Assembly (NCBI GenBank): GCA_024449915.1
Contig: JAMZAV010003143.1
Span: 1-64,000, forward strand
Direction: 5' to 3'
DNA from: Sweltsa coloradensis
Lineage: Eukaryota > Arthropoda > Insecta > Plecoptera > Chloroperlidae
Length of the DNA: 64,000 nt
In this document: positions 36,166-47,650 of the stretch, piece by piece
Layout of the letters: every line of letters starts with the position of its first letter
How positions within the stretch are numbered: position 1 is the first letter of the stretch
Program-made: the position numbers and the translations under genes
The notes under the pieces: model-generated
Database searches by the model: none
Told to the model about the DNA's origin: nothing
The model's input: the letters and a program-made list of their open reading frames with translations, nothing else

Positions 36166-36415
36166 TATAGATACGAGGACGAGGATTCGATATACGCCAC
36201 TGATAATCCTGACTGAAAGAGTTTTCGAGGTGTCCTCCAGTCAAAATGAGAGTGCTGGGTTTGATTCTTGTTCCCTCACACCAAACCGATGTAGGGTACA
36301 CATCAGATTCACACGGTGTGACTGTGACCTTCTTCGGGTGACTCGGATAAACCTCTAGTCAGGTCTCGACGGGATTCGAATCCGTGACCTCTCGAATCAG
36401 AGTTTGTATGTAAGT
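36166..36415. mobile_element. Two SINE family 1 fragments in opposite orientation
   Basis: A plus-strand fragment (36166-36240, AATCCTGACTGAAAGAG) faces a minus-strand copy (36280-36412). The latter's head reads, in plus orientation, GGTCTCGACGGGATTCGAAT, and its body is ACATCAGATTCACACGGTGT. Both are diverged from the copy at 28979. Confidence 0.65.
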
Positions 36416-36709
36416 TGTGAGTGTGGCCATATCCATTAGTCACTATGTATTATAATATTTATTTATGAAGTGAATTGGTGATGGCTTAAATTGACTACTC
36501 CCGAATATGACAACAAAGGTGATAATACTCAATAGTTTGTATTTTTATGTGAGTATGTGTGTTTTTGATATTGATCTACACGAAAGCTCCAGTAATTTAC
36601 CTTGAAGTGGAATCCTTGAATAATTGTACCAATGCAAGTGATGGTGATCAGGAAGATAAGTTTTTTTATTTGAAATTCCTGCGTATAAACTCTCTGTGAG
36701 CATCTGAAC

Positions 36710-37304
36710 CAGTAATGGAGCGCGGGTACACGCAGTGATGTACCCACCTATTTTTGTGGGTAAACGCAGTATACCCACCTTTTTTCATGAATTATTAGGT
36801 ATGCAACACTCACATTTTGGCTAATATAAATAAAAAAAAGGAAACTAATTTATATTAATTATTTTACACCCACATGCTCATATTTCAAATTTACTTAAAT
36901 ACATTTATAACTGTAAATAAACTTAGTACACTCGGCCCTCACTTTTGAAGAGTAATGACCAACAATTTCGACAATTTCCCATTATTGTTGGACGTGATCA
37001 CGAACGTAATGATATGCATATTCAATGGTTGTGACATGGAATCTCGTCACTACTCCAATTCTTTTTTTTTAATAGTTTTATAGTTATTACTGTACAAAAA
37101 AGCCATTAATTTGGTATTGCATTTAGCCCACTTATTTTTTCTAGAACGCACCAAACACACTCAAAAAACCTGATTTTCAAAATTTTCGCTTGCGGCGCTG
37201 TAGTTGGGGGGCAAGCCCCCCAATCCCCCCGTACTGGTCCCCTTAAGATAATTCTCCCGTTTTTTTAGCGTGTACCCACCTTTTCCCTTACAAATTAACC
37301 ACTG
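36710..37304. mobile_element. hAT non-autonomous element, 595 bp, 8-bp TSD
   Basis: Flanked by perfect ATCTGAAC duplications (36702-36709 and 37305-37312). Ends are CAGTAATGG and the inverse CCACTG. Inside is a segment (GCCCACTTATTTTTTCTAGA, ACCTGATTTTCAAAATTTTC, GGCGCTG) shared with the element at 52937-53738 and, inverted, with 60200-60300. An 8-base target duplication and CAG/CTG ends point to hAT. It lies about 90 bases downstream of the Nrt exon 1 donor. Confidence 0.75.
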
Positions 37305-37391
37305 ATCTGAACGCTATTCGTATAGAGGCTATCGATCTCACCTAGCTTACAAGATAATGCATAGTTAGCATTAACAACATAAACACAGTAC

Positions 37392-37703
37392 CTTGTTTGC
37401 CTTTTCTTTCGATCGGCTTCGGAGGAATCCGGGCATCTTGATTCCTCCAATCGGGATCTTCTTCCTGATTCCTTCCTTCTCTGTAGCAGCCGTCTCTTCC
37501 AGCACCTTCTTCATCTTCTCCACCTCCCCTTCTTGTTTCTTGTCCTCGACAATAACGGGTTCCTCCTTGACGATCTTCTCTTCGATTGTCTCTCTCGTCT
37601 TGTTCTCTTCATTGAGCATCTTCTCTCTCTCCTCGTCCTCGATCTCTCTCTTGTCGTCGCTCTTGTTCTCGTCCAGTTCAACGGATTCAACAACGGAAGT
37701 CAT
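37392..37703 (-). CDS. Nrt: Neurotactin coding exon 1 (start codon)
   Basis: The ATG at 37703 opens 104 codons ending exactly at donor AAG|GTACTG, phase 0. The exon itself starts at 37726, since TTCTCTTTTCAG lies just before it, so 23 bases of 5' UTR are on this exon and at least one non-coding exon must lie upstream. Residues 1-70 are acidic (EIEDEEREKMLNEENK and similar). Residues 81-97 form the basic motif KKIPIGGIKMPGFLRSR. From memory, Drosophila neurotactin has KKIPIGG-x-K-x-PGF in its cytoplasmic part, a strong family signature. Neurotactin is a type II transmembrane adhesion protein of neurons, with a cholinesterase-like extracellular domain that in flies binds Amalgam. Intron 1 is about 16.5 kb. 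Confidence 0.9.
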
Positions 37704-37726
37704 TCTTGGACGATCAACTCAGAAAG

Positions 37727-40595
37727 CTGAAAAGAGAACAACAGATTAGTTTCGCAGTAAAATACAAAGGATGGGTTTGGATCGATGTGGAATTTAGGCG
37801 TACCTTGGGGAGGGGTGCAGTAAAAAGTTTGCAAAATTAAAACTAATTAAAAATCTTCGCCAAGAAAAAACTTTTACCTCCAATTCCACTCTTTTCTGTG
37901 TCACAAAGTAGAAACAAAAAACGTAATCGAAAATAACGAACTCTAATCACATTTCTTGAAGATATTGATCTTTTTTCAATTTTCTCTTCGTCTGTGCGTA
38001 AACAAACATACATTTTCCTCCATCTCCCCACCGCAGAACAGGGAATTTGATCAGTTATGAAATAAACTAATGTCCAACGACCATAAAATTCACCGTATAC
38101 TGCTAAAGAAACTTTCAAAAATCATTTCAGACAGGATTGTCAATGGCAGGAATGGATCTGAAACGTTGAATGGTCGTGTGCCAGCAATGAGTCACAGTCA
38201 CCCTCATCGTTTTGTTCTGTTTGCTCGAATCCCACGACTACGAAACATTGGGCGCCAAACATCCCTGTTTACGTGGACACGCCTTCGCACAACTAAAAGT
38301 GCAACGAATCTTATCATACGTCCTTTTCCAACATACATTCGAGCCTCTCTCTGTACAACAATGTGGCTGTACCAGCAGATGTATGGATGACGGTCACAAC
38401 AATCACAATTCACAACATATACGGTTTGATAAAGATTTGACACTTCGTTCCCCTCAAACTTACTTGTACCATATCCACTTTCATTTAGCAGTGTTTATTT
38501 GGTCCATACTCAATGATTAATTTGTTTATTTTAAAAATCCATGGACATGCATGTGTATGATACACATATAATTAGGATCAAACAAAAAAACAACAATTTA
38601 ACGCATAATACAAAAAATCAATAATTACAAAACAAATCAACATTTAAATGTAAAAGGATTGAATCCATGCAAATTAAGTAGATGTGGCACAAAATTATAA
38701 ACGAACTATCCGTTTCGTTGAAAACCTTTTGTGCCATATCAAACAAGAAGTGCTTATGTTGTGTATACTTTAGAGGTAAAGACTATGTAATACCTCATTT
38801 ATTATTTATACAAACTATAAGTTGCAACAAAACATTAATAAATTCATCATCGTCGTTTGGCAATGAAATAAATGGTACAAGCAAGTATTTCCAAGCAATA
38901 ATTGATCACCGTGTGAGTTATGACTTAGAGCAACGTAACCTCGGTTCGAGGTTCGAGCCCCGGGCAACGTGTTAATCAAGCCAGAGAGAGAGTTGTGTAA
39001 ACCTATGTTAGATGCATGGTTTAACGCGCTTTATCTTCTAGATACGTAGCGCGTTTAAACATTTATTAGGGCTCACCGCCTGGGTAATCCATTGGTTCCT
39101 TGATAATTCCTATCAAAATCCTAGCAAAGGCAGTGAGCCCAAGGTCTTGGTAACCATGGCAACCAGAGTCGATAAAGAAGTTTCCCCGGTTTATTGTCGG
39201 TAATCAACCCAAGGAACAAACAAAGTACAATGTTGAATATACAAATTTGCAGATAAGTAAGGTATTATTCGTTGACAATGGATGTTATAATATATATACA
39301 TTTTTATATTAGATATTATCATTATTAGGCGTAGGTTCATGCCTCAGGCAAACTATTAGAATATATTAAATTGCTTGACATGGATTTGACTACATCCAGT
39401 TACATACTTTTGGACGGTGAGAACGCCACATTTCTAGGGCGGTGAGTCCCAGAAATTTTTAACACGCGAACATCCAAACGCGCTTCTCTATTAACGTAGT
39501 TAATAAGATCCAGGTTCTCTAGCCTGGACCTGCTGCACCACGTGCACTCCGCGGTCGAACCATCTTCTCAAGCGTTTGTAAGATCTGTTCGAATTTATTC
39601 TTGGGAATGATTGCTTGTCTCGCCATGAACATAACGACAGTGCTTTCAACCCTTATCTAAGAATGAATTAGGCAATTGGTTTATTAATGACCCATGGAAA
39701 TTCTTCTCCCATGCTCTCCCGCCCTAGACTCGGCAGATGGGAGATGGTGGCAGGCCTACACGGACTCAATTCACCGAGGTCACAATTAATTGACCAAACG
39801 TAAAATAGAAGCCACTATCGACGGACTGAACCGAAGTCGGGCCTGCCTGCATGCCTCCCGAGTCCCGCTTGACGCCACACGGACTTCAGACTTAAGACTT
39901 GGGGGAATTCCTTTCATCTAAAAATAAACTTTAAAAGTTCAAGTTCCTTTTAACAACTTTCCCTCTAAAAAGTTCAAGTTCCTCAAAGAGAACCAATTGT
40001 TCCTCTAAAATTTCTTTCTTATTTTTGGTTGCAGTATTAGTTCAATTAAACATGTAGTAAAAAAAATATTTATTGTGTATGCACCATTTGTAGAACCCGA
40101 GACGAAATCGCAGAATCCCCCCCCCAACCCCTGCCCACTCCTCGCCTACCAAAATATGCAACCTGGGGGGAATTTGTAAACGAAGACTGATGAGGTGATC
40201 TAAGCTGAAACATTTACTACTCGACCGTAAAAATCGTTTCCCCAAAAAATATCAACTTGCTCACTTGAAAGTTCCTCGACAATAAAAGGGATCGCTTTCC
40301 TGAAAAAGTTCCGGGAAAACGGAACGTGTTCATTTAAAAAAATTATTTCCAAAGTACGCCGAAACTAATGTCACTGTTCTGTTGGCCCGTTGCGTCACTT
40401 ATGCAATCAGAAGAGTTTAAACCACCAGTAAAAAATAATTGGGTATACACGAGTGGCTTCTATGTTCCGCACACAAATCCTATCATAGAGTACCAAAAGT
40501 CAGTCATCCGAAAAATACGCTTATGAGAGATTGTCCGATGCGGTGTTCATTCATTCATTCATCAATACATACGGTTGTAATGATTGATTGTATCG
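37727..40595. other. Upstream region of Nrt exon 1, nothing firm
   Basis: This is either a 5' UTR intron of Nrt or intergenic. No coding exon is supported. A T-arm-like CGAGGTTCGAGCCCCGG occurs near 38950, and GGGCTCACCGCC/GGCAGTGAGCCC form a short inverted repeat near 39068-39133. The mid-sized open frames at 37843-38520 show no family features. Confidence 0.45.
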
Positions 40596-40800
40596 ACCGA
40601 CAATGTTGGCTCCCGAGTCGGGAGGTCCCGGATTCACTTCCCGTCGAGACCGGCAATCCTGACTAATGTTTTTTCTGAGATTTTCCTCAGTCGTTCATGC
40701 GAATGCACGGGATTGGGCCCTCTTAAACAGCCCTCGGACATCCCTTCACAATTTGTCCTAACTCCAATATATACCTAGTTAGACAGGTGGGGCATGCGAC
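40596..40800 (+). mobile_element. SINE family 1 copy
   Basis: It carries a B-box region (CCCGGATTCACTTCCCG), GTCGAGACCGGCAATCCTGA, TTTTCCTCAGTCGTTC and GACATCCCTTCACAATT. The box is mutated, so it is probably an old copy. Confidence 0.7.
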
Positions 40801-40852
40801 ACCCTGTGCTCAGTCGGAGATGTCTGCGTATCGCTAGCCGAGTGAAGCTCTC

Positions 40853-41065
40853 ATATAGTCCGTCCGTCCGTCCCGTCCATCCGTGCGTGCGTGCGTGCGT
40901 GCGTGCGTCACGTCCCACGATAAAAACCGAAACGAGATTTTTGCTTTTTTTTGCCTTCAACAAGGATGATACAGAATGTTTTTTATGACCCTGGGAATAA
41001 GAGGGAGAAACTACTACCTCCACAAGAACTTTGAAAATTCATTTCCCCGCACCTCCACCATTACG
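40853..41065 (+). repeat. Repeat family D copy with (CCGT)/(GTGC)n head
   Basis: A 50-base run of CCGT then GTGC repeats leads into CACGATAAAAACCGAAACGA, GCCTTCAACAAGGATGATA and TATGACCCTGGGAATAAG. It shows the family's full head, suggesting the microsatellite is part of the element. Confidence 0.6.
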
Positions 41066-42496
41066 AAATGCGAGAACAACCGACGAACATTGGTGTAGCT
41101 AACCCGGTGCCGCCACCAAAAAGATCAAGCGGTTTTTTTTTTATTGTATTCTTCTTCTGCGATCTGTTGATGAAGAAGCTTCGTTCTCTCTTGTAAGTAA
41201 CTTCCGAACCCGTGCTTTTATTCATATATAAATATTTATAATATATCATATTTTACATATTATGTAAGGAGGTTGTTTTGGTAAAAATGCATATATTTCA
41301 AATACCGAAAAGGGTTTTTAAAGTTTAAGAGGGTACGCTGAGCTTGGGCCCAACTCAAATGCGCGCAAACAGGTGTTGACGATCTCTGCTGAACGGTTGG
41401 TAATACCATTACCAAATTTTGAACGGATGTTAATAAAGTACTTTTATATTGATTTCCGCAATTGGTTGCACAAAATAAGCCTTAAAGATCCATTGCGAGA
41501 CATAAGTCCAAAAGTGAAAAAAATGGAAAATCCAAAACATGGATTCAATTCTGGAAATTCCCACCAAACCGTTTATCTTACGATAAAACCAAATTAACCT
41601 TCGCGTTCACATTGATTTAAACGTTGATATCCAGTATGCAAATTTGAGTTAAAAAATCTGTACACTTGGAATAATTTCCCGAAGTTGACCAAAATTGAGT
41701 AAATTTGGGTGATTTCACTAATTTTTAATTAAAAATCAATGAATTAATTTAGAAACACTCATAATGGATAACATAGATTTATTCTATATCAACGTTAGTG
41801 TGAAATTTGATAATGGTGCTATAAACCGTTTACCCGAAAAAAAAACAGAAAGCTGAGCGCCTAAACTCGTCTCCGTTCTTGCTTCAGCATACCCTCTAGA
41901 TGTAAAAACCTTTCTCGATGAATGCAGGAAAATCGAGACTATTCAACACATTTAGAACGAAAATGTACACCATAAAATTATACGCGGTGATACCAAAGAT
42001 TAGTCATGGTGATCCGTACGATTCCTAGCACCCTAATAAACTCAACATCTGGTGTGGTTAGTAACCGTAGTAACAACTGTAACACTGTAGTATGACAATA
42101 TAACGGGCACACACAATGGTTAGTTGCGAGAAGACGAATGATGATACGAGAATGAAACACTACAAGGACAAGCATCTCGGCACAGGCTTTGAGCCCTCGT
42201 CCCTTGGCTCCGAATTCCAGCATCAACCGTATCAGAACAAACACACAACTAATTTCCATATATATACGATGCCCAAATTATTATCACAACGTATAGCTGT
42301 AAACATGTTGTCGCTTAATTGGTGCATGTGGCTGCAGTAATAATTCGGGAATACGGACGGCCCTCTTGCAACGAAACAAACAACAAATCACTCAACCGCA
42401 ACAGCCGTTCGTTATGCCACGTTTAAATTACCGGTGCACACAGAAAATCAATAATAAAATACAATAAAGCTCATAGCCGGCCAGCATAGTTTGCAC
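41066..42496. other. Nothing recognised
   Basis: AT-rich sequence without exons or repeats I can name. Confidence 0.45.
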
Positions 42497-42795
42497 TCTA
42501 CCGGTTCGTCGGGCGTCGCACTGTCTGGGGCTGGGGTGATTCCAGTGGCGGGTTCGTCGGCGTCGCACTGTCTGGGGTGGGTGATTCCAGTAGCGGTTCG
42601 TCGGGCGTCGCACTGTCTGGCTGGGTGATTCCAGTGGCGGTTCGTCGGGCGTCGCACTGTCTGGGGCTGGGATGATTCCAGTGGCGGGTTCGTCGGGCGT
42701 CGCACTGTCTGGGGCTGGGGTGATTCCAGTGGCGGGTTCGTCGGGAGTCGCACTGTCTGGGGCTGGGGTGATTCCAGTGGCGAGTTCGTCGGGAT
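42497..42795 (-). repeat. 48-base minisatellite, about 6 units
   Basis: Units of GGTTCGTCGGGCGTCGCACT plus GTCTGGGGCTGGGGTGATT and CCAGTGGCG, lengths 43-49. The 48-base units are a multiple of three and keep a 16-residue Pro-rich frame open on the minus strand (ESPQPQTVRRPTN). The 43- and 44-base units shift that frame. GC-rich compared with its surroundings. There is no splice or start context to support a gene. Confidence 0.9.
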
Positions 42796-43989
42796 GGGGT
42801 GATTACAAAGACCGTGTGTGGTCTCGCAAATACCCATCAAGTGAAATATGAATAGTGGAATTAAATTGGGTTCCATTTTCCACAACGCGTTGCGGTTTTA
42901 AAATAAGATAAACTTTTTTAAGACTATTCTACTTCTAGCTCAGTATTATGTGCAAAACGTGCCTCATTGGCTCCGCCTACACAGATGGTCGGTAATAAAT
43001 GAAGTTCCGCTTTGTCTGCAGGGGGTTGGGGGGGGGGACGCACCGCACCGCAGGTCCGAATTACCAAAAAAAGCGAGTGAAGATGCCGTGATTATATCAC
43101 TTTTGCCCCATAGTTCAACAGACAGACCACTCAAAGAGTTCGCTCGTCAGTAGGGCCTAAGTATATTCTAATGCATAACAGAAAACAAAAAGCTCGCTGA
43201 TGTTTTAAGAGTTTAACATTATTAATCTTATAGGCCCTATATAGGCTGAAGCCTGAATATGAACCTGCAGTCATCGTGAGGTGCATTAGGCAAGGAGCAA
43301 TATGGCTTTGTGATGTAACGTAAGTAAATCTACTACGTAGCGTCGTATGTTACAAATGATTTGATGAATGAGCCTGGTCACTACCCGTCTGATGCTAACA
43401 CTTGGCGCCCTATCTTACATATTATTATTTTGTCACCAGCTTGCATCTCGCATTATTTTTTATTTATCCTTTGAAACCATTTTGACGAATATTGTAAGAC
43501 CATGGTTTGAAACAATAACATCCCTTGCAATCCATTCTCCAACATTCACACCAACAAGCGTTCTTGGCAGAACTATAATTACACGAAACGTTAGTCATAT
43601 CCTTCTAATGCAAATTAATCTCTCCCCCCACCCCCCTCTAACGCGCCGCAGACCCCTCATTTTCCGGTAGTGGGGGGTATTCAATCTGTTGTCAACGGGT
43701 CTTGTACACAACGATCAAACAGTACCCTCAGCGACAACAATCCATATTATCACACGGTGCGTAGGCTTGATGTTTACAGCATAGCATGCCTTGAGAAGTT
43801 GCCTAATCGTTTTGACTTATGATTAATATTATACATATTCTGGATCGCCGCCCATTGTGTGTTATGGACGTATATTAGATACGTCGGGCAATTACCGAAC
43901 TCGTAACTCGTAAACTAGGCCTACTACTTTTTGAAAATTTTGAAATTTTCGAAATTGGAGATTCATAGAAGTATAGTGGGGCCATTTTC
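42796..43989. other. Nothing recognised
   Basis: No supported exon. A G-rich run (43020-43040) and a C-rich run (43620-43640) could be opposite ends of a poly-G-tipped MITE, but their flanks do not match convincingly. Confidence 0.4.
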
Positions 43990-44007
43990 GACACTTTTGT
44001 GACCGTT

Positions 44008-44970
44008 GAGAGCGAAGTACAATTTTTCAACGGATTTGTCCTCTAAGAAGGGTTTAGAAAAGATTTAGCCCCCATGCCCCTCGCGAAAGTGTGGGCATAC
44101 TCCGCCAGAGCCCAAAATCCAATATGGCTGCCATTTGCCATGTCAGACACTATCTTTGCAATGGTTTAGCCTAAAGTATGGCGTAGTATATGGGTTTATG
44201 GTTTTTGGGGTAAAGGAATTCGTTTCTGAAGTCAGTTTAATGATAAGACCCATTTTTTTAGGCTTCAAATCCAAGATGGCCGTCGAATTGCAGCTTGGAA
44301 TACCCAGTTTCTCGAAATCGTAGTAGAACTTTCATATAAGACTCGAATGAAAGCCCTGATCATTTCATTTTGTATTGGCAGAAGAGCTACCAGATAGTGC
44401 TCATAAATCATCTAATTGGTCAAAACTTCAGTAATAATACGAAAATGTGTTCTTTTTATAGACAATTTAGCAATTTTCTAAGGAGCTGTGATAAGACAGG
44501 TTATGTCACTTGAATTGAGAGCGAAGTACAATTTCTCAACGTAATTGTCCTCTAAGAAGGGTTTAGAAAACATTTAGCCCCCATGCCCCTCGCGAAAGGG
44601 TGGGCATATACTCCGCCAGAGCCCAAAATCCAATATGGCTGCCATTTGCCATGTCTGACACTATCTTTCCAATGGTTTAGCCTAAAGTATGGCGTAGTAT
44701 AGGGTTTTTATGGGTTTGGGGGTCGAGGAATTCGTTTGGTTAATGATTAGACTCATTTTTTTAGGCTTCGAATCCAAGATGGCCGTCGATTTGCAGCTTG
44801 GAATACCCAGTTTCTCGAAATCGTAGTAGAACTTTCATATAAAACTGGAATGAAAGCTCTGTTCATTTAATTTTGTAAAATTGACAGTAGAGCTACCAGA
44901 TAGTGCTTATAAATCATCTAAATGGTCAAAATTTCAGTAATAATACGAAAATATGTGTTCTTTTTATAGA
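44008..44970. repeat. Tandem duplication, period 509
   Basis: 44008-44463 and 44517-44970 share, in order, GAGAGCGAAGTACAATTT, CTCTAAGAAGGGTTTAGAAA, GCCCCCATGCCCCTCGCGAA, CCAATATGGCTGCCATTTGC, CCAAGATGGCCGTCGA and AATTTCGAGAAACTGGG on the inverse. The second copy ends exactly where a family B HINE fragment begins. No reading frame spans the unit. Confidence 0.85.
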
Positions 44971-44971
44971 C

Positions 44972-45113
44972 GTCCCCTCCAATTTTCATCAAGATCGCTT
45001 ATGCCGTTTTCCCGGTAGAGAGCAAACAAACAGACAAAAAAAAACACAAAAAAAAAACGGAGCAAATTTTTTGTGGGGGTCAGTGCAATTGAAGTCTTCG
45101 CTTCGCTCATCCA
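44972..45113 (-). mobile_element. HINE family B, 5' fragment
   Basis: On the minus strand it holds only the head: TGGATGAGCGAAGCGAAGAC, the T run and CGGCATAAGCGATCTTGATG. It stops at the 44517-44970 repeat. Confidence 0.65.
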
Positions 45114-45126
45114 ATATGAAATAAAA

Positions 45127-45706
45127 CTAGGAAAACGCTTAAGTCCCGCCGCGTTGATGGATGAGCTTTTTTGTAAGTTTTTAGTTTGCGCGGGACCACT
45201 TTTCCTTCGCAAGTGCTTTTTGAATGCATTGTAGGTGATTGTTGTCAAGTTTCTATTGTTACTTGTTAATTGTTATTATAAACCTAAAAAACGAATATTA
45301 AAACCTTTAGTCTATGGATTCTGACTAATTTTTTTCAACTTTTTCTTTCAAAAAGCAATACATCACTATAACCTTAATGTCCATGTAAAATATGAACGTT
45401 GTAGCCCAAGCCGTTTGGTCAGAATCGGCCCAAATGTCACGAAAATATCGCATTAAAATCGAAAAAAATCGTATAAGTACGATATTCATGAGAATTGAGA
45501 AATATTTCTTCGATTGTACGGTTGTACCCAACAACGTGGCAGGTCTAAGTACAGAGATTTCGAAGGTCCCCTCCAATTTTCATCAAGATCGCATATGCCG
45601 TTTGCCCGGAATCGTGCAAACAAACAGACAGGAAAAAAAACAAAAAACATTGGAGCTAAATTTTTTGAGGGGTCAGTGAAATTGAAGTCTTCGCTTCGCT
45701 CATCCA
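45127..45706 (-). mobile_element. HINE family B, one internal unit
   Basis: Both termini are present (TGGATGAGCG start at 45706; hairpin and CTAG end at 45127). It has a single copy of the roughly 184-base internal unit, against two in the copy at 24922. So copy number of the internal unit varies between insertions. Confidence 0.7.
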
Positions 45707-46026
45707 ATAAAATATGAAGGTTCTACTAGTCCCACCCGTTTGGTCAGAATCGGCCCAAATGTCACGAAAATATCGCACTAAAAATCGAAAAAAATCGTAA
45801 TAGTACGATATTTATGAGAAATATTTCTCCGATTTTACCCAAAAACGAGTCAGGTCTAAGTTCAGAGATTTCGAAGGTCCCCTCCAATTTTCATCAAGAT
45901 CGCATATGCCGTTTGCCCGGTAGAGAGCGAACAAACAGACAAAAATACAAAAAAAAAACAAAAAAAAACACCGGAGCAAATTTTTTGGGGGGTCAGTGAA
46001 ATTGAAGTCTTCGCTTCGCTCATCTA
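45707..46026 (-). mobile_element. HINE family B, head joined to a neighbouring copy
   Basis: The head and part of one internal unit, with no 3' hairpin. Its inner end abuts the 5' terminus of the 45127-45706 element, giving a head-to-tail arrangement. Confidence 0.65.
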
Positions 46027-46624
46027 ATTACCAATGCCTCTGTCCGGGCTGATTTGTGAGAACATACAATTCCCTGTAAGTAAAGTAGTAGTAGCTGTTC
46101 ATTGAATCATCTCTCTGAATCTATCCTCTTATTTATGAATATTCTTAGTTGAATGTACACTTCTCATTTTACAAAACAAAAACTCCAAACATTTCGAAAA
46201 GTTATTTGTGGTTGAATTGGAACGCCAGAAAAATATGTGTAATGAGTTCAACGATATCTGCAGTCAGACACGTAATTATTTCGATGTGTTACAGGTTAAA
46301 CAATTTCAAACACAATACACTAAGTTCAAGCTTACATCAAGCACTCGCATGCAGATCACACAATTACAATAATAAACACATTTTGTTTTTAATATTTACT
46401 TTTGTATTACGATACAACAGTATATAATTTGTATACGAATGGCTGAAAATAAGTGGCCTAACGGGGTACGTTTTTTTATTTATTTTTTACTAAAAGTCTA
46501 GACAGCAAGAAAGAATTATTGAAGAGTATTATTGAAGTAAACATTTTAAAAGTGTTATAAAATGTCAAATAAAACAAAGACTCGATGAAATCCCGTAAAA
46601 ATTTTCCTTGGGAATTAAACTTGT

Positions 46625-47399
46625 TGGATGAGCGTAGCGAGCGTAGCGAGCGAAGCGAAGATTCCATTTCACTACACTGGAGAAAAAAATCCGGAATGTT
46701 TTTCTTTCTTTTTTTCTGTTTGTATTATTGTGTGTTTGTTAACACGATTCCGGCTAAACCGATACTCCAATTGTGATGAAATTTTATGGAGGCCTTCGAA
46801 ATCTCTGAACTTAGAACTGCCACGTTTTTGAGCGCAATCGAAAAATTTTTTCTCATAAAAATCGCAATTTTACGATTTTTTTCGATTTTTAAAAAATTTC
46901 TTCGACTTATAACACCTACATGCTTAATCCGATTTTAAAGATTTTTTCACAGAACTTTAATTTATAATTAAGATATTCTTGTGAAATTTGAGCGCAATCG
47001 AAAAACTATTTCTCATGAAAATCGAAATTTTACAGTTTTTTTCTTTTTTTAAACAATTCTTTGACTTATAACAACTACATGCTTTATCCTATTGTAATGA
47101 TTTTTTCACAGAACCTTAATTTTATGAATTAATATATTCGTGTAAAATTTGAGCGCAATCAAATAATTATTTCTTATGAAAATCGACAATTTTACGATTT
47201 TTTTTCTTTTTTAAAATTATGATTAATAAAAAAATTAAGTAAATTTTTAATTTTATTTAATTTAATTTTTAAAAAAATTTCTACGACTTAGTAATAATTT
47301 TTTCACAGAACAAAAGAAAATCCGCATAACACAATGGCAGCTCAATGCACCAATATTACGCTCATCCAACAACGCGGCGGGACTTAAGCGTTTTCCTAG
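46625..47399 (+). mobile_element. HINE family A, full length
   Basis: It has the longest head array seen here (AGCGTAGCGAGCGTAGCGAG then CGAAGCGAAG), the T run, three partial internal units, the inverted ACGCTCATCCAACAACGCGG and GCGTTTTCCTAG before T. A clean reference copy for the family. Confidence 0.75.
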
Positions 47400-47439
47400 T
47401 TATATAATATGGTGAAATATGCCCCTTTTCAGGTGAACT

Positions 47440-47650
47440 ATATAAGTATGCTGCGGATAGGACAATTGTAAAAGGATGTCCAAGTCCAAGGGCTGTTTAA
47501 GAGGTCAATCCCTTGTATTCGCATTCGACTGAGGAAAACCTCGGAAAAAATTGTCGGTCTCGACGAGATTCGAACCCGGGACCTCCCGAATCAGTCAAGC
47601 GCTTACGCTCGAGCCAATTAACACAGTCGGTGAAAATCGGTAAGACTAGG
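47440..47650 (-). mobile_element. SINE family 1 copy
   Basis: On the minus strand the head includes GGTCCCGGGTTCGAATCTCG and TCGAGACCGACA. Plus-strand view: GCATTCGACTGAGGAAAACC and GAGGTCAATCCCTTGTATTC. Confidence 0.75.

Noticed and set aside
42497..42795. CRISPR-like array
   Set aside because: Units are contiguous with no unique spacers, and the genome is eukaryotic.
42448..42885. 145-residue proline-rich frame on the minus strand
   Set aside because: It spans a minisatellite whose units shift frame, with no splice or start context. Kept only as a low-interest question.
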